A stretch of 64,000 nucleotides of DNA from Spirochaetia bacterium UBA6919. Lineage in GTDB: Bacteria; Spirochaetota; UBA6919. The stretch's first letter is position 1. Each line of letters opens with the position of its first letter. Below the pieces are notes generated by a model. The model saw only the letters and a program-made list of their open reading frames with translations. It made no database searches and had not been told where the DNA came from. The stretch is from positions 1-64,000 of the forward strand of contig DKAT01000058.1 of assembly GCA_002450905.1 (NCBI GenBank), given 5' to 3'. A program made the translations under genes and the position numbers. This document shows positions 8,787-18,205 of the stretch, in pieces.

Positions 8787-10187
8787 ATGGCAGAGGATTT
8801 AAAATATTCATATGATCTGATTGTTATTGGTGCAGGTCCCGCAGGTGAGAAGGCCTCTGCTCAAGCAGCATATTATGGGAAACGTGTAGCCCTCATTGAG
8901 AAGGAAATTAGTCCGGGAGGTGCTGCAGTCCACACAGGTACTCTGCCAAGCAAGACCCTCAGAGAAGCATGTCTCTACCTCACAGGGCATAAGAGCCGTG
9001 ATTTATATGGTGTAGCGGTAGAATTATCGAATGATGCCACACTTCACAAACTAACTGAGCGAAGGCAGGCTATCAGTCATTCAGAAGTTAATCGTATGTT
9101 AAATAACATCGAGTACCACAAAATCGATTATATCACAGGGAAAGCATATCTCCAGGATGACCACACCGTAGTTGTAGAAACTAATGGTGAGAAGAAATAT
9201 CTCACAGGGGAATATATTTTGATCACCACAGGATCTAAACCATTTCGCCCTAATAATATTCCCTTTGAATCAACTCGGGTATACGATACGGATAATATCT
9301 TAAATATCCCTGTAATTCCCTCATCCATAACAATATTAGGAGGGGGGGTGATAGGATGTGAATATGCCTGTATGTTCTCATCTTTGGGTACAAAGGTCAC
9401 TTTAATCGATGTCCGTGAAACAATTATGCCTTTTCTGGACTACGAAATCATCGATCGCCTGATAACTGCTATGAAAAATACAGGAGTCCTGTTTTATCTG
9501 GGGAATGGATGGGATGATGTCAATGTATTGAATGATGGGGTAACTGTTAAACTCAAAAACGGGAATATCATTAAGAGTGATTTCATTCTGTTTGCTGCGG
9601 GTCGGAGTGGGAATACAGATGGATTAAATCTTGAGAGTGTTGGGATTAAAATCACCAGTCGTGGAACCATCGAAGTGGATAAGGATTACAGAACATCTGT
9701 TAATAATATATTCGCTGCTGGTGATGTTATAGGATTCCCAGCACTGGCATCTACTTCTATGGAACAAGGAAGGGTAGCCGCCTGCCATGCGTTTAACATT
9801 CAGTATAAACAGGTGATGTCATCGGTATTGCCCTATGGAATCTATACAATCCCGGAAGTAAGTGCTGTCGGTGAAACCGAAGAATCAGCCAAAGAAAAAA
9901 ATATAGATTACGTCGTAGGACGTGCTCTGTACAAAAAAAACGCCCGGGGGATGATCACAGGAGACCTTGAAGGGATTACTAAACTCCTTGTGGATCGAAC
10001 AAACCGAAGGGTGATTGGCGTACATGTTATAGGGGAACGGGCTACAGAACTGGTCCATATAGGCCAATCGGCTATGATTATGCACGCCACCGTCGATTTA
10101 TTTATAGATATGGTATTCAATTTTCCCACCCTCGCAGAATCCTATAAATATGCCGCGTATGATTGTTTACAACACATGGGACTGTAA
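8787..10187 (+). CDS. sthA: Soluble pyridine nucleotide transhydrogenase (SthA-type flavoprotein)
   Basis: A 466-residue FAD enzyme expected to exchange reducing equivalents between NADPH and NAD+ in the cytosol. It shows the FAD dinucleotide motif GAGPAGEKASAQAAYYG (16-32), the NAD(P) motif GGGVIGCEYACMFSSLG, the AAGRSGNTDGLNLE segment and FAAGDVIGFPALAS. The C-terminal dimer domain includes VIGERATELVHIGQ. The redox CxxxxC of related disulfide reductases is absent: the equivalent segment reads GGAAVHTGTLPSKT. That pattern marks the transhydrogenase branch rather than lipoamide or mercuric reductase. The ATG at 8787 follows a CAGGAG ribosome-binding site. The gene is monocistronic and divergent from the AAA+ ATPase gene. 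Confidence 0.92.
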   Translation: MAEDLKYSYDLIVIGAGPAGEKASAQAAYYGKRVALIEKEISPGGAAVHTGTLPSKTLREACLYLTGHKSRDLYGVAVELSNDATLHKLTERRQAISHSEVNRMLNNIEYHKIDYITGKAYLQDDHTVVVETNGEKKYLTGEYILITTGSKPFRPNNIPFESTRVYDTDNILNIPVIPSSITILGGGVIGCEYACMFSSLGTKVTLIDVRETIMPFLDYEIIDRLITAMKNTGVLFYLGNGWDDVNVLNDGVTVKLKNGNIIKSDFILFAAGRSGNTDGLNLESVGIKITSRGTIEVDKDYRTSVNNIFAAGDVIGFPALASTSMEQGRVAACHAFNIQYKQVMSSVLPYGIYTIPEVSAVGETEESAKEKNIDYVVGRALYKKNARGMITGDLEGITKLLVDRTNRRVIGVHVIGERATELVHIGQSAMIMHATVDLFIDMVFNFPTLAESYKYAAYDCLQHMGL

Positions 10188-10262
10188 TACATCTCTGTTG
10201 TGCTAACTTATTCCAAAATAGAATTCCAAATTGATAAATCAAAAACTCTTGTTTGAAATTGA

Positions 10263-10291
10263 TTGACAAATCACTGTAAATAAGATATTTT
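10263..10291 (+). promoter_or_regulatory. Sigma-70-like promoter of the LRR lipoprotein gene
   Basis: TTGACA at 10263-10268, a 17-bp spacer and TATTTT at 10286-10291, 31 bp before the ATG of the LRR lipoprotein gene. Other genes here show the same perfect TTGACA box with weaker -10 boxes. Confidence 0.5.
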
Positions 10292-10321
10292 ACTATGCCA
10301 AAAACAATATAAGGATAAATT

Positions 10322-10897
10322 ATGAAACAAATATTATTAATCATCGTAACTTTCTTCCTGATCACAGCCTGTTCATATGAATATAAATCAGATAGTTCTG
10401 GCAAGAAAGAAACCATCAACGGCGTTAATACAATGCCCATACCAGATCAACAACTCAATTCAGAAATGACATATACAAACCTGGATGATGCTCTCAAAAA
10501 TCCTTTGAAAGTTTACAAACTCTATTTAGCTGGAAAAAAATTAACTCATTTCCCTCTCCAAATCTTAACCCTTAAGAACTTACAAACACTTGATCTAAAT
10601 CATAATAAGCTCAAAACTATCCCTAAGGAAATCAGCCAACTTAAGAACTTACAGCGTATTTCATTAGAAAAAAATAAAATCAAATGGATTCCCAAAGAAA
10701 TTGGTCAGCTTAATCATCTACAAGAACTAGTTTTATCTCAGAACAAACTCAGAAGACTTCCCAAAGAAATCAGCCAACTCAAGCAATTAAAAACACTTAT
10801 CTTAGCAGCAAATCATCTTTCCAGGAAGGAACAGAAAAAAATTAAAAGACTCCTACCCAAATGTGAGATAATTTTTAAATACGGTGGCGGACGATAG
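10322..10897 (+). CDS. Leucine-rich repeat lipoprotein
   Basis: A 191-residue lipoprotein with a short signal peptide and lipobox LITAC (Cys17). After a polar linker it carries five 23-residue LRRs with the LxxLxLxxNxLxxLPxEIxxLKNLQ consensus: LQTLDLNHNKLKTIPKEI, LQRISLEKNKIKWIPKEI, LQELVLSQNKLRRLPKEI and flanking units. It ends in the capping segment RKEQKKIKRLLPKCEIIF. Both the DALKNPLKVYKL entry motif and the LPKCEIIF cap are the pattern found in the large LRR families of Leptospira. The function is probably surface or periplasmic protein binding. Two shortened relatives lie at 11576 and 27935. Confidence 0.88.
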   Translation: MKQILLIIVTFFLITACSYEYKSDSSGKKETINGVNTMPIPDQQLNSEMTYTNLDDALKNPLKVYKLYLAGKKLTHFPLQILTLKNLQTLDLNHNKLKTIPKEISQLKNLQRISLEKNKIKWIPKEIGQLNHLQELVLSQNKLRRLPKEISQLKQLKTLILAANHLSRKEQKKIKRLLPKCEIIFKYGGGR

Positions 10898-10912
10898 TAT
10901 TAACTCCACACT

Positions 10913-10945
10913 ATAGGGGATGGTTATTCATTAATCAGCCCCTAT
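10913..10945. terminator. Stem-loop after the LRR lipoprotein gene
   Basis: A 33-nt inverted repeat: left arm ATAGGGGATGGTT, 7-nt loop, right arm AATCAGCCCCTAT, pairing over 13 positions with one mismatch and one G-U pair. It starts 15 nt after the stop codon. There is no U-run after it, so it may be an mRNA 3'-end hairpin rather than a classical rho-independent terminator. Confidence 0.5.
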
Positions 10946-11067
10946 TCCACATATTCCCATCGACCCACGATAAATAAATTCCTTAGATCCCCCTCTTGAA
11001 AGCAAAATCTTTTTTCGATAAACTGTTATACTGAAGTTCCTTTATAATTTCATAATGTGGAGCCTGT

Positions 11068-11283
11068 TTATGCATTATCCCAGTCCTCATTATTAATTTC
11101 TGCTTGCCTCATCATCTCTTTCACAAGACTAACATCGATATCATTTTTCTGATGAGGATTCGGGATACGGAGCTTCAATTTTCCCTTTGTCATAAACTGG
11201 TGTTTGTTGCCTGAAAAAGGTCATGTGAATCCCAATACTTTGAGTTTTTTGATGAGTTCTTTTCTTGAAATGGAAGAAGGCAT
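11068..11283 (-). pseudogene. hicA: HicA-type toxin gene interrupted by an in-frame TGA
   Basis: Read from the ATG at 11281-11283 the frame gives MPSSISRKELIKKLKVLGFT, a TGA at 11221-11223, then PFSGNKHQFMTKGKLKLRIP, then NPHQKNDIDVSLVKEMMRQA and a natural TAA at 11068-11070. Both halves match the HicA mRNA-interferase fold, including the KHQFM segment that holds the catalytic His. Residue 21 is the stop. The family usually has Gly there (GFxGPF), so a single GGA to TGA change would explain it. TGA is used as a normal stop elsewhere in the window (for example the J-protein gene), so general recoding is unlikely. The reading frame is otherwise intact, suggesting recent inactivation or a sequence error. 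The gene follows hicB by 4 bp. Confidence 0.8.
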
Positions 11284-11287
11284 AAAA

Positions 11288-11503
11288 TTAGGTTGTTATT
11301 TCTTTAATATTTATATCCATACCATTGACTACAGGTAAGGTATCGTTATCATGGAGTTTTAGGATGATCCACTCCTCCAGAACTTCGATTAACTCTTTAC
11401 GGCAGGTTTCTACAGTCAATCCATTAGCCCAGACACCCTGAAAACCAGGAATCTCACTGAACCAGTTTCCATCTTCTAATTTCTTATAAACGGCGTTATC
11501 CAT
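11288..11503 (-). CDS. hicB: HicB-type antitoxin
   Basis: A 71-residue HicB-family antitoxin with the partial RNase-H-like fold: WFSEIPGFQGVWANGLTVETCRKELIEVLEEWI, the usual EIPxxxGxxxxGxTxxEAxxNL-type core with Trp and Leu variants. HicB proteins neutralise the HicA interferase and often repress their own operon. There is no C-terminal ribbon-helix-helix or helix-turn-helix extension, so this is the short form. It is transcribed just before the broken hicA gene, in the antitoxin-first order. With the toxin interrupted it may be a relic or still be expressed. Confidence 0.85.
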   Translation of the reverse strand: MDNAVYKKLEDGNWFSEIPGFQGVWANGLTVETCRKELIEVLEEWIILKLHDNDTLPVVNGMDINIKEITT

Positions 11504-11575
11504 AGCACTTTGAATATATTCTGTTAATATAGATCCTCACCTATCAATTTTAGCGAATATAATTCTATTCGTCAA

Positions 11576-11893
11576 GTGAAAAACCCTTTGAAGGTCTATA
11601 AACTGGATTTATCATATCAAGGATTAAAGAAATTCCCCCCAGAAACACTGAAGTTAAGGAATATAGAAATACTCAAATTACATGTCAATCAAATCACAAA
11701 TCTCCCTGACTCCATCGCTAATCTGAAGAACCTGCAAGATCTTTACTTATGGGGTAATAAACTCACAAGTCTTCCCCAATCTCTAGGTAACCTGAAGAAC
11801 CTTCAGGAGCTTTATTTACAAAGAAACCCCCTTCCCCAGAATGAAAAAGAACGGATTAAAAAACTCTTACCCAGCACAGAAATAATTTTCTAA
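11576..11893 (+). CDS. Shortened leucine-rich repeat protein, N-terminus missing
   Basis: A 105-residue LRR ORF starting at a GTG inside the segment RQVKNPLKVYKLDLS. That segment corresponds to the middle of the 10322 lipoprotein (DALKNPLKVYKLYLA), so a signal peptide and lipobox are absent. The frame stays open upstream only to 11528 and offers no ATG. Three LRRs follow (IEILKLHVNQITNLPDSI, LQDLYLWGNKLTSLPQSL, LQELYLQRNPLPQNEKERIK) and the Leptospira-like cap KKLLPSTEIIF. It is either a cytosolic short LRR protein or, more likely, the 3' part of a duplicated gene whose 5' end was lost during the rearrangement that left the hicBA pair here. Confidence 0.65.
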   Translation: MKNPLKVYKLDLSYQGLKKFPPETLKLRNIEILKLHVNQITNLPDSIANLKNLQDLYLWGNKLTSLPQSLGNLKNLQELYLQRNPLPQNEKERIKKLLPSTEIIF

Positions 11894-12253
11894 ACAATCA
11901 GCATCAGATTATACCCTTGTCATCGATTCATATCAAAATATTATGTCTACAAAAAACAATTATCACAGGAATAGGTGAACACCAAATAGCTCATTGCTAT
12001 AAAATATTTTAACAAAACCAACCCCCTAATTCCCAAACGAAACAGTATCGGAATCAAAAATTTCAGTTCCGATCCTTGTCCATTTTGTTGTCTTTGGTCA
12101 GAACTTTTGATTCAATGGTAAAACATAATTTTTTAGTGAGAAATTTAATTGATCCAACATTAGACCCACAACTCCTCCCCTTCATTTAAAGTACTCTACG
12201 CTCAAATTGACATTTGAAAAAGCTATTTTTGTAAACAGTTTCTTATTTGTGCA
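11894..12253. other. Gene-free spacer between convergent LRR and tamB genes
   Basis: About 360 bp without a plausible ORF. It holds copy A of the dispersed 27-bp palindrome (12047-12073). The downstream segment TTTTAGTGAGAAATTTA at 12131-12147 resembles TTTAGTGACAAATTTA downstream of copy C near 60520, so the repeat probably extends beyond the palindrome. Confidence 0.5.
12047..12073. repeat. Dispersed 27-bp palindrome, copy A
   Basis: Begins ATCGGAATCAAAAA and ends TTCAGTTCCGAT. Perfect 7-bp arms (ATCGGAA / TTCCGAT) surround an A/T core. The eighth stem position is a T-G wobble here, C-G in copy B and T-A in copy C. Confidence 0.7.
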
Positions 12254-15200
12254 TTAGAATTCGATATTAATTTCAATCTTAAAAATACCTTCATTGCGGT
12301 TTGTGGGGTTAATTTCATCTGGTTTATATTGATATTCAGGAACAAATCGAAGTTTAACCCTTTCAGATTGAACACCAATTAAGGGCAAGATATCCACTTC
12401 AAGTCCAAATTTCCATACTTTCTGGGTTTGAGAGGTATTTGTGTTGTTTCCAGGATTTGTGTTTTGGAGGATGACGAGACCACCACTAATATAAATATTT
12501 TTGTGAAGGTAATATCCTATAGTGATTTCTGTATTACGGAGTAAGTTAATTTCAGAGCCTTCTGTATTTGCTGTACTATCACTGCTTGTTGATTCCCTGA
12601 AGAGGGTATTTTGTAAGAACTTCTGTTTAATGTTAAATGTATCAATACCAAAAAGTTCTTTTAGTTTCCTTTCTATTGGCTTGATGAGAGTTAAATTCAA
12701 AGCAACATCAGCAGTTCTACCAATAGCGGCCTGACTTTGTGATTGTCTTAATGATGATTCCCGTTCAGAGGATTGTTCTGGTTTTGTACCCAGGAGCAGG
12801 GTGATTTCTTGTGGTGATTTTGGGGGACTGGAGGATAAACTGGATATAAGAACACTTTCTTTTGTGGATTTTTGCTCCTGAAAGAGACTTATAAGACTTT
12901 GATTGATAGTAAAAAAAATGTTTACAAGGCGGTTATTTTCATCACGGACTTTAGTACTCGCTTTGACAAGGATTTTAGGTTCCTGGTTTTTATCAAAAAC
13001 AATTTTTGCTTCGATAATATCAAAACTATGTCCAAGATAATCAAAATCACCTTTTTTGGCTTCAATAACACCTGAAATCTGGTAATTATCAGTATCAAGA
13101 TCCGCCTTTTTTCGTTTAATTTTTAAAGAACTATTTTCTTTTATGATGACTTCGCCAAGAGAAAGCTGTCCTTGTCCGATATTTGAACGGACTTTATCAA
13201 GAAAAATAATTTCAACAGTGTCAAGAAGGATGGTTGTGAAAAATGATTTCTCGACTTTTTTAAATGTTTTTTTGCCAAGATAATTTATTTTTGCATCACT
13301 GAGATATATTTTACCATCAAGTGTCTTATTTCTCTGGTTTCCAAAAAATCTTAGATTTGATTTTACATATCCGTCGTATTCAAAGAGTTGATTTTTAAGA
13401 TATATTTTTGAAGATTTGGGCATTATTAATTTGATATCAAAGTCTGAAATATTCCATCGATTGAAATTAAAATAGCCGTTTGTGATAATATCTCCTTCAT
13501 TATAATTGCCTTGGATCATAAATTGATGGAAGTATCTTATATTATTAAAATGATAAGATTTTTTAGGATTAAAATTAATATTGATATTAATATTATCAAA
13601 AGTGTCATCCTGTCCTGTAAGCTGAAAGAAACCTCCTGTAAGATTAAATAGTCCTTCGATCTTTGGATCATTCCAGTTTCCATGAAGATGGAGATCTGAT
13701 TTTATTTTTCCACCAGCTTTTTGAAAGACAATTGGTGCAATGGTTGAAATACTAATATCGTCATTGTAAATTTTAAATCGGAAATCAATATTTTGAGAAT
13801 CAAACAAAACTTTTCCGGTGTGATTTAGTTTTGTTGAATTTCCGTTGTAATTAAATTGATATTTTAGAATTTCCTTAGTCCAGATAATAAATCCATCTAA
13901 GTTTAATCTATTTTTCCATAGGATCCATTTTTCCCCGATGGCTTCAAAGATAATTTCTATATCACGGAAGGAGTTATCATTAAACAAGAGGCGTGTTGCA
14001 ATTAAATTCATTTCGCCTTTTTTAGGGGTTCTTCCTCCAAAAATGGATATATTGGATAAATATCTATTTCCGAATAAAAATATTTTTAATTTTAGATCCA
14101 AATCGAGTTTCCAGTATTTTCCAGTTTTTAGAGAAAATTTATTGATATCGATCATGGAATCTTTCCATGTCAAAGATCCCTTTTCGAATGAAATATGACT
14201 ATCTGGATTTGATAGAATTTTGAGGTAATCAAAGGATAATTCTTTGTCTGGTTTATCAATTTTAACATTATAAATTTCTTTATTATTCGATACTTTTTTG
14301 GTATGAATATTTTTTGTATCCTGTAGAAATAGAACACGATTTTTACCTACAGAATATTTAACATTTTGTAAATGGACTTTGGTTTTTTTATAATAAAATA
14401 AAATATTTTCTATGGTGATAATACTTTTTGGAAAGAATTGTGTAAAATATTGACTGAGGGAGTTTAATTTTTTTGGGAATTTGTATTTTAGATTATTCAC
14501 CTGTAGAGCGGAGTTGCCAAGAGTAATAAACGCGTTTTCGATAAATATATCCCGGTCAGTTTTTTTAAAGCTGATTGTAGTGTCAAACACCATATTTAAG
14601 TATTTGCCATTTTTGATGACAACATTATTTGCGGTGATATTTGGATTATTTGTGGATCCTTTCATTTCTATGGTGCCGGTGAGGCTTCCTTGCATGTTTG
14701 GATCAAGAGATTTAAGATTAAAATCTTTAAACTGGAGGGAGGAATTAATAAACTGATTTTTTGGGTCATATTGAATATTTAGATTTGTTTTATTTTGCTG
14801 GTCTGCAAGAACAAGATTCCAGACATTTTTATTAATTGATAAACCACCGTGACTTGTTAGGATAATTTTATTGTTATTTTTTACGACGACAGAATTAAAT
14901 GAAACTTGTTTTAATTTTTTTAAGAAATCCTGATTAAATGGGATATGATAGTCAAAGTTTGTTTCAATTTCATATTTATCCGATGGGAGGAAGGAAAATC
15001 CCTTTGCACCGATGTCACCACGGGTAATAAGTCCTTCAGGAGATAATTTGATAGTAATGCCATCTTCATTGTATTTGTTGTATACAATTAATTTATTTTT
15101 CTCTGGAGTAATGATATCCAGATCATTTATAAATAATTTAAGCAATAATAATGAATATTTTTCGTATTTTCCTTTTAAACTTATTTTTTTATTGATGGTG

Positions 15201-18139
15201 GTATCGATGTCAAAAAAATTATTGAATTCTGTTACCCTACCTTCTATTAAGATTGGCTGGTGAAATGTTTTACCTTTGTTACCTGGTTGGTAATAATCAA
15301 TTTTTAAATAGGGGAAGTAGAAATTATCAACATTGGCCAGATATCCGTTAAAATAGGCTATTTTATCATCTTTTTTTAATTTACTGCTGGTATAGAAAAT
15401 TCCGTTTTTAGACATAAGAATACTATCAAAGGAGATTAAATCTTCATTAAAATTAATATTGAGTTTCGTTTGAATTTTTTTATCTTTCAATGAAAGGATG
15501 TTTCCATCGATTTTGATGTCATTATTCATAGCGAGGATTTGTAGAGATAGATTGATACCGTTTCTGATGGGTAAGACATTGGCATATAAATCAATATTTT
15601 CTTTATCATAGGTGAATCTGAATTCTCCCTGCAATCCTTTTGCTTTTCTATAAATAAATCCATTAATGTCTAACTCTTTTTTTAGTGAATCAGAAAAACT
15701 CCATGATAATTTTAACTGGGGAATGATTTCTTCATCAGTCATTAGAACAAGGCCTTTAAGATTGATGGGGTTTTTATTAATTTTAAGTGTTAAGTCAGAT
15801 AAAAGTTGTGAGTTTTGTGAGCCTTTGATATATGAAATATCACCAAGGATATGAAGGGTCTGTGGGGTGTTGAAGATCAGATCTTTTTGAAAGACTTTAT
15901 GAGAAGTAATTTTAATATTTGGTGAGATTTTGTTTTTGTATAAGCCGAGGGAACCCTGGATATCATATGATTTTTTCAAATGTCTTAAAGTAGCTTCGTG
16001 GAAATATATATTATTTTCTTTGAATTTTAAATATCCCTGGAATGAAGTCAATTGGTGTTTAAAGTTATCGTAAATGACATTGATTTTAGTGAGGTATTTT
16101 CCATTTATTTCAGAAAATGAACCATCGACGTAGATGGGTATGTCTTTATATTTAATGGTGAATTCGGGTTTGATATAACCATTCTGAAAATTGATCAGAC
16201 CATTGAAACTCAGATCATTTTTATAGAAAGCAGAATCATTAAAATACAGATTTCCTTTTTTGTATGAGAGATTGATAGAAGCAAATTTATCATAGAATAC
16301 ATTGATGTAATCATATCCCATATATTCATAACCGGGTAAGAAATATTTTTTATTGGATTTAGGAGGGGTGTATATATTTATTTTTCCATCAGCAAGAGAT
16401 TTTTCAAAGTTTTTCAGGTTAATTTGTGCATTGGCTATGGCTTTGAAATAGGTGCCCTCCCAATTTTCCTCTAATTCGAGGATATTTTTTAATACGGAGT
16501 AGTTTAAATGCTTTAATTTTAGTTCGAGATTGATTTTATTCTTATCACTGAAGTCAATATCTGTTACGAGATTGTATAAAGATTTTTTATCGTCAGTAAT
16601 TTCTGCGTGGATCTGGCGATCTTTAATATGGACATCTCCTTTAATGTCTGGCAGGGCTTTTGATTTTAATTTATTGTTTGTTAAAGATATTTTATATTTA
16701 TTGTCTGAGTTTTGTAATTTGATGTGTGATGAGATATAATCCCTGTTGAGATCGATTTTTTCATATAATATCGCGGGGGACTTCGGTTTCTTTACATCAA
16801 TGGGCTTATTTGATGAATCGTATCCAAGTTTCCAAGATTTTTTGGGAATATCAGGAAAGAAATTTGGAATATGGATATTATGAACCACCAGATCAATCGA
16901 CTTTATATCCTGATTAGGAGCTATTACAGCAGAGCCCTGAATGCTACCATCCTGAGGGGTTATATAAATGAGATTTTGTAAGTACATATTTCCTTGTATC
17001 ACAGGAGAAGAACCACTTTTTGAGAACTGGAAAGCCAGATTGTCCCCAGGGGTTAATACTCCATTGGCATTATTGACATTTACATAGAAATCATTCATTT
17101 GTCCACGATTAAATTTAAAGAAGATGTTTCCACGGACGTTATAGTCAAAATCCTTTCTTATATATTTAGTCATATCAATACTTTTTAGGAAATTCCTTGA
17201 AATTGTTTCAACAGCATCGCTTGAAGAATTTACCGGGACGCTGATGTATATTTCTTCTTCATCTAAAAGCATTTCAAAGGAGAGGTTCAGGAGATAATTA
17301 TAAGGATTATTTGAGCTATATGATTCTCTCACGTGTTCTGGTATCGTTTTGAGGTAGGGTTTATATTTTGTGGGAGTGAGATTGAATTTAATTTTTTCAC
17401 TATTAATGACATAATCAAAAGAGATACCATGGAACTGATAACCCAGGTAACTTATATTTTCAATATCCAGTGTTCCTTTAAGGTATCCGTGTTTTAAACT
17501 ATCATCTCCTCTCATTCTGAAGCGGGTTTTGGTATTACCATAGACTTCATTTCCCTGGACTACACCGCTTCCATCGATATATAATCCATATGGGGTTTTT
17601 TTGAAGATGGTGTGATTGACGGTGGCATTGAATTTTCCGAGATTTTTTTTAAGGAAGATAGAATGGACACGTCCTCCTTTCAAGTCCACTATGAGATTTT
17701 TGGCACCCCCTTCTTCACCATCATCTCTTCCAGACAATACCTTAACAGCTTTTAGTTGTCCGAAGTATTCGTCCATATAGAGATCGAAATCTTTTACGGT
17801 GATTTTATCAATGTATCGTACTGGGAATTTTTCTTTTACGAGTGCTTTTTTTAAATTAAAATCAATACGGACTTCAGCCGCATCGACTAGTCGTTTGTCT
17901 TTTCTAAACTCGTGATATATTTTAACATCTTTTAAGACAACATTTTTTACAAAATCGCCTTCCACCTTTCCGATATCAACTCTTGCATGTAATTCTTTTT
18001 CCAGGACATACATTAATTGGAATTCAAGAGAATTGACCTTTTGACGGATAGTGGCAATGACCAAAGTTATCGAGACGAAGATCAATATGAAGATGGTGAT
18101 ATATATAAAGATATAGGGTAATTTACGTTTTTTTTTCAT
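12254..18139 (-). CDS. tamB: TamB-like translocation and assembly module protein
   Basis: A very large (1961-residue) protein with one N-terminal membrane anchor (about residues 9-32) and the rest predicted as extended beta-strand. It belongs to the TamB/AsmA-like bridge proteins, which span the periplasm and help outer-membrane protein or lipid traffic. The C-terminal region has the TamB (DUF490) signature: conserved blocks around SSPPKSPQEITLLLG, QAAIGRTADVALNL, IERKLKELFGIDTF, NTEITIGYYLHKNIYISGG, a VWKFGLEVD strand and the terminal FKIEINIEF. The terminal Phe and the final strands are typical. No tamA/bamA homologue lies beside it. It is 66 bp downstream of exbD on the same strand and may share its transcript. 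Confidence 0.9.
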   Translation of the reverse strand: MKKKRKLPYIFIYITIFILIFVSITLVIATIRQKVNSLEFQLMYVLEKELHARVDIGKVEGDFVKNVVLKDVKIYHEFRKDKRLVDAAEVRIDFNLKKALVKEKFPVRYIDKITVKDFDLYMDEYFGQLKAVKVLSGRDDGEEGGAKNLIVDLKGGRVHSIFLKKNLGKFNATVNHTIFKKTPYGLYIDGSGVVQGNEVYGNTKTRFRMRGDDSLKHGYLKGTLDIENISYLGYQFHGISFDYVINSEKIKFNLTPTKYKPYLKTIPEHVRESYSSNNPYNYLLNLSFEMLLDEEEIYISVPVNSSSDAVETISRNFLKSIDMTKYIRKDFDYNVRGNIFFKFNRGQMNDFYVNVNNANGVLTPGDNLAFQFSKSGSSPVIQGNMYLQNLIYITPQDGSIQGSAVIAPNQDIKSIDLVVHNIHIPNFFPDIPKKSWKLGYDSSNKPIDVKKPKSPAILYEKIDLNRDYISSHIKLQNSDNKYKISLTNNKLKSKALPDIKGDVHIKDRQIHAEITDDKKSLYNLVTDIDFSDKNKINLELKLKHLNYSVLKNILELEENWEGTYFKAIANAQINLKNFEKSLADGKINIYTPPKSNKKYFLPGYEYMGYDYINVFYDKFASINLSYKKGNLYFNDSAFYKNDLSFNGLINFQNGYIKPEFTIKYKDIPIYVDGSFSEINGKYLTKINVIYDNFKHQLTSFQGYLKFKENNIYFHEATLRHLKKSYDIQGSLGLYKNKISPNIKITSHKVFQKDLIFNTPQTLHILGDISYIKGSQNSQLLSDLTLKINKNPINLKGLVLMTDEEIIPQLKLSWSFSDSLKKELDINGFIYRKAKGLQGEFRFTYDKENIDLYANVLPIRNGINLSLQILAMNNDIKIDGNILSLKDKKIQTKLNINFNEDLISFDSILMSKNGIFYTSSKLKKDDKIAYFNGYLANVDNFYFPYLKIDYYQPGNKGKTFHQPILIEGRVTEFNNFFDIDTTINKKISLKGKYEKYSLLLLKLFINDLDIITPEKNKLIVYNKYNEDGITIKLSPEGLITRGDIGAKGFSFLPSDKYEIETNFDYHIPFNQDFLKKLKQVSFNSVVVKNNNKIILTSHGGLSINKNVWNLVLADQQNKTNLNIQYDPKNQFINSSLQFKDFNLKSLDPNMQGSLTGTIEMKGSTNNPNITANNVVIKNGKYLNMVFDTTISFKKTDRDIFIENAFITLGNSALQVNNLKYKFPKKLNSLSQYFTQFFPKSIITIENILFYYKKTKVHLQNVKYSVGKNRVLFLQDTKNIHTKKVSNNKEIYNVKIDKPDKELSFDYLKILSNPDSHISFEKGSLTWKDSMIDINKFSLKTGKYWKLDLDLKLKIFLFGNRYLSNISIFGGRTPKKGEMNLIATRLLFNDNSFRDIEIIFEAIGEKWILWKNRLNLDGFIIWTKEILKYQFNYNGNSTKLNHTGKVLFDSQNIDFRFKIYNDDISISTIAPIVFQKAGGKIKSDLHLHGNWNDPKIEGLFNLTGGFFQLTGQDDTFDNINININFNPKKSYHFNNIRYFHQFMIQGNYNEGDIITNGYFNFNRWNISDFDIKLIMPKSSKIYLKNQLFEYDGYVKSNLRFFGNQRNKTLDGKIYLSDAKINYLGKKTFKKVEKSFFTTILLDTVEIIFLDKVRSNIGQGQLSLGEVIIKENSSLKIKRKKADLDTDNYQISGVIEAKKGDFDYLGHSFDIIEAKIVFDKNQEPKILVKASTKVRDENNRLVNIFFTINQSLISLFQEQKSTKESVLISSLSSSPPKSPQEITLLLGTKPEQSSERESSLRQSQSQAAIGRTADVALNLTLIKPIERKLKELFGIDTFNIKQKFLQNTLFRESTSSDSTANTEGSEINLLRNTEITIGYYLHKNIYISGGLVILQNTNPGNNTNTSQTQKVWKFGLEVDILPLIGVQSERVKLRFVPEYQYKPDEINPTNRNEGIFKIEINIEF

Positions 18140-18205
18140 TTTATTTGATCATTATATTAATTGAAAATGACATCAGTAAATTGTTTTCATTGTTATAAGT
18201 ATAAA

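Noticed and set aside
11221..11223. TGA in hicA read as recoded or selenocysteine codon
   Set aside because: TGA ends ordinary genes here (for example the J-domain gene at 29336-29338), no SECIS-like hairpin was noticed, and Gly is the usual residue at that place.
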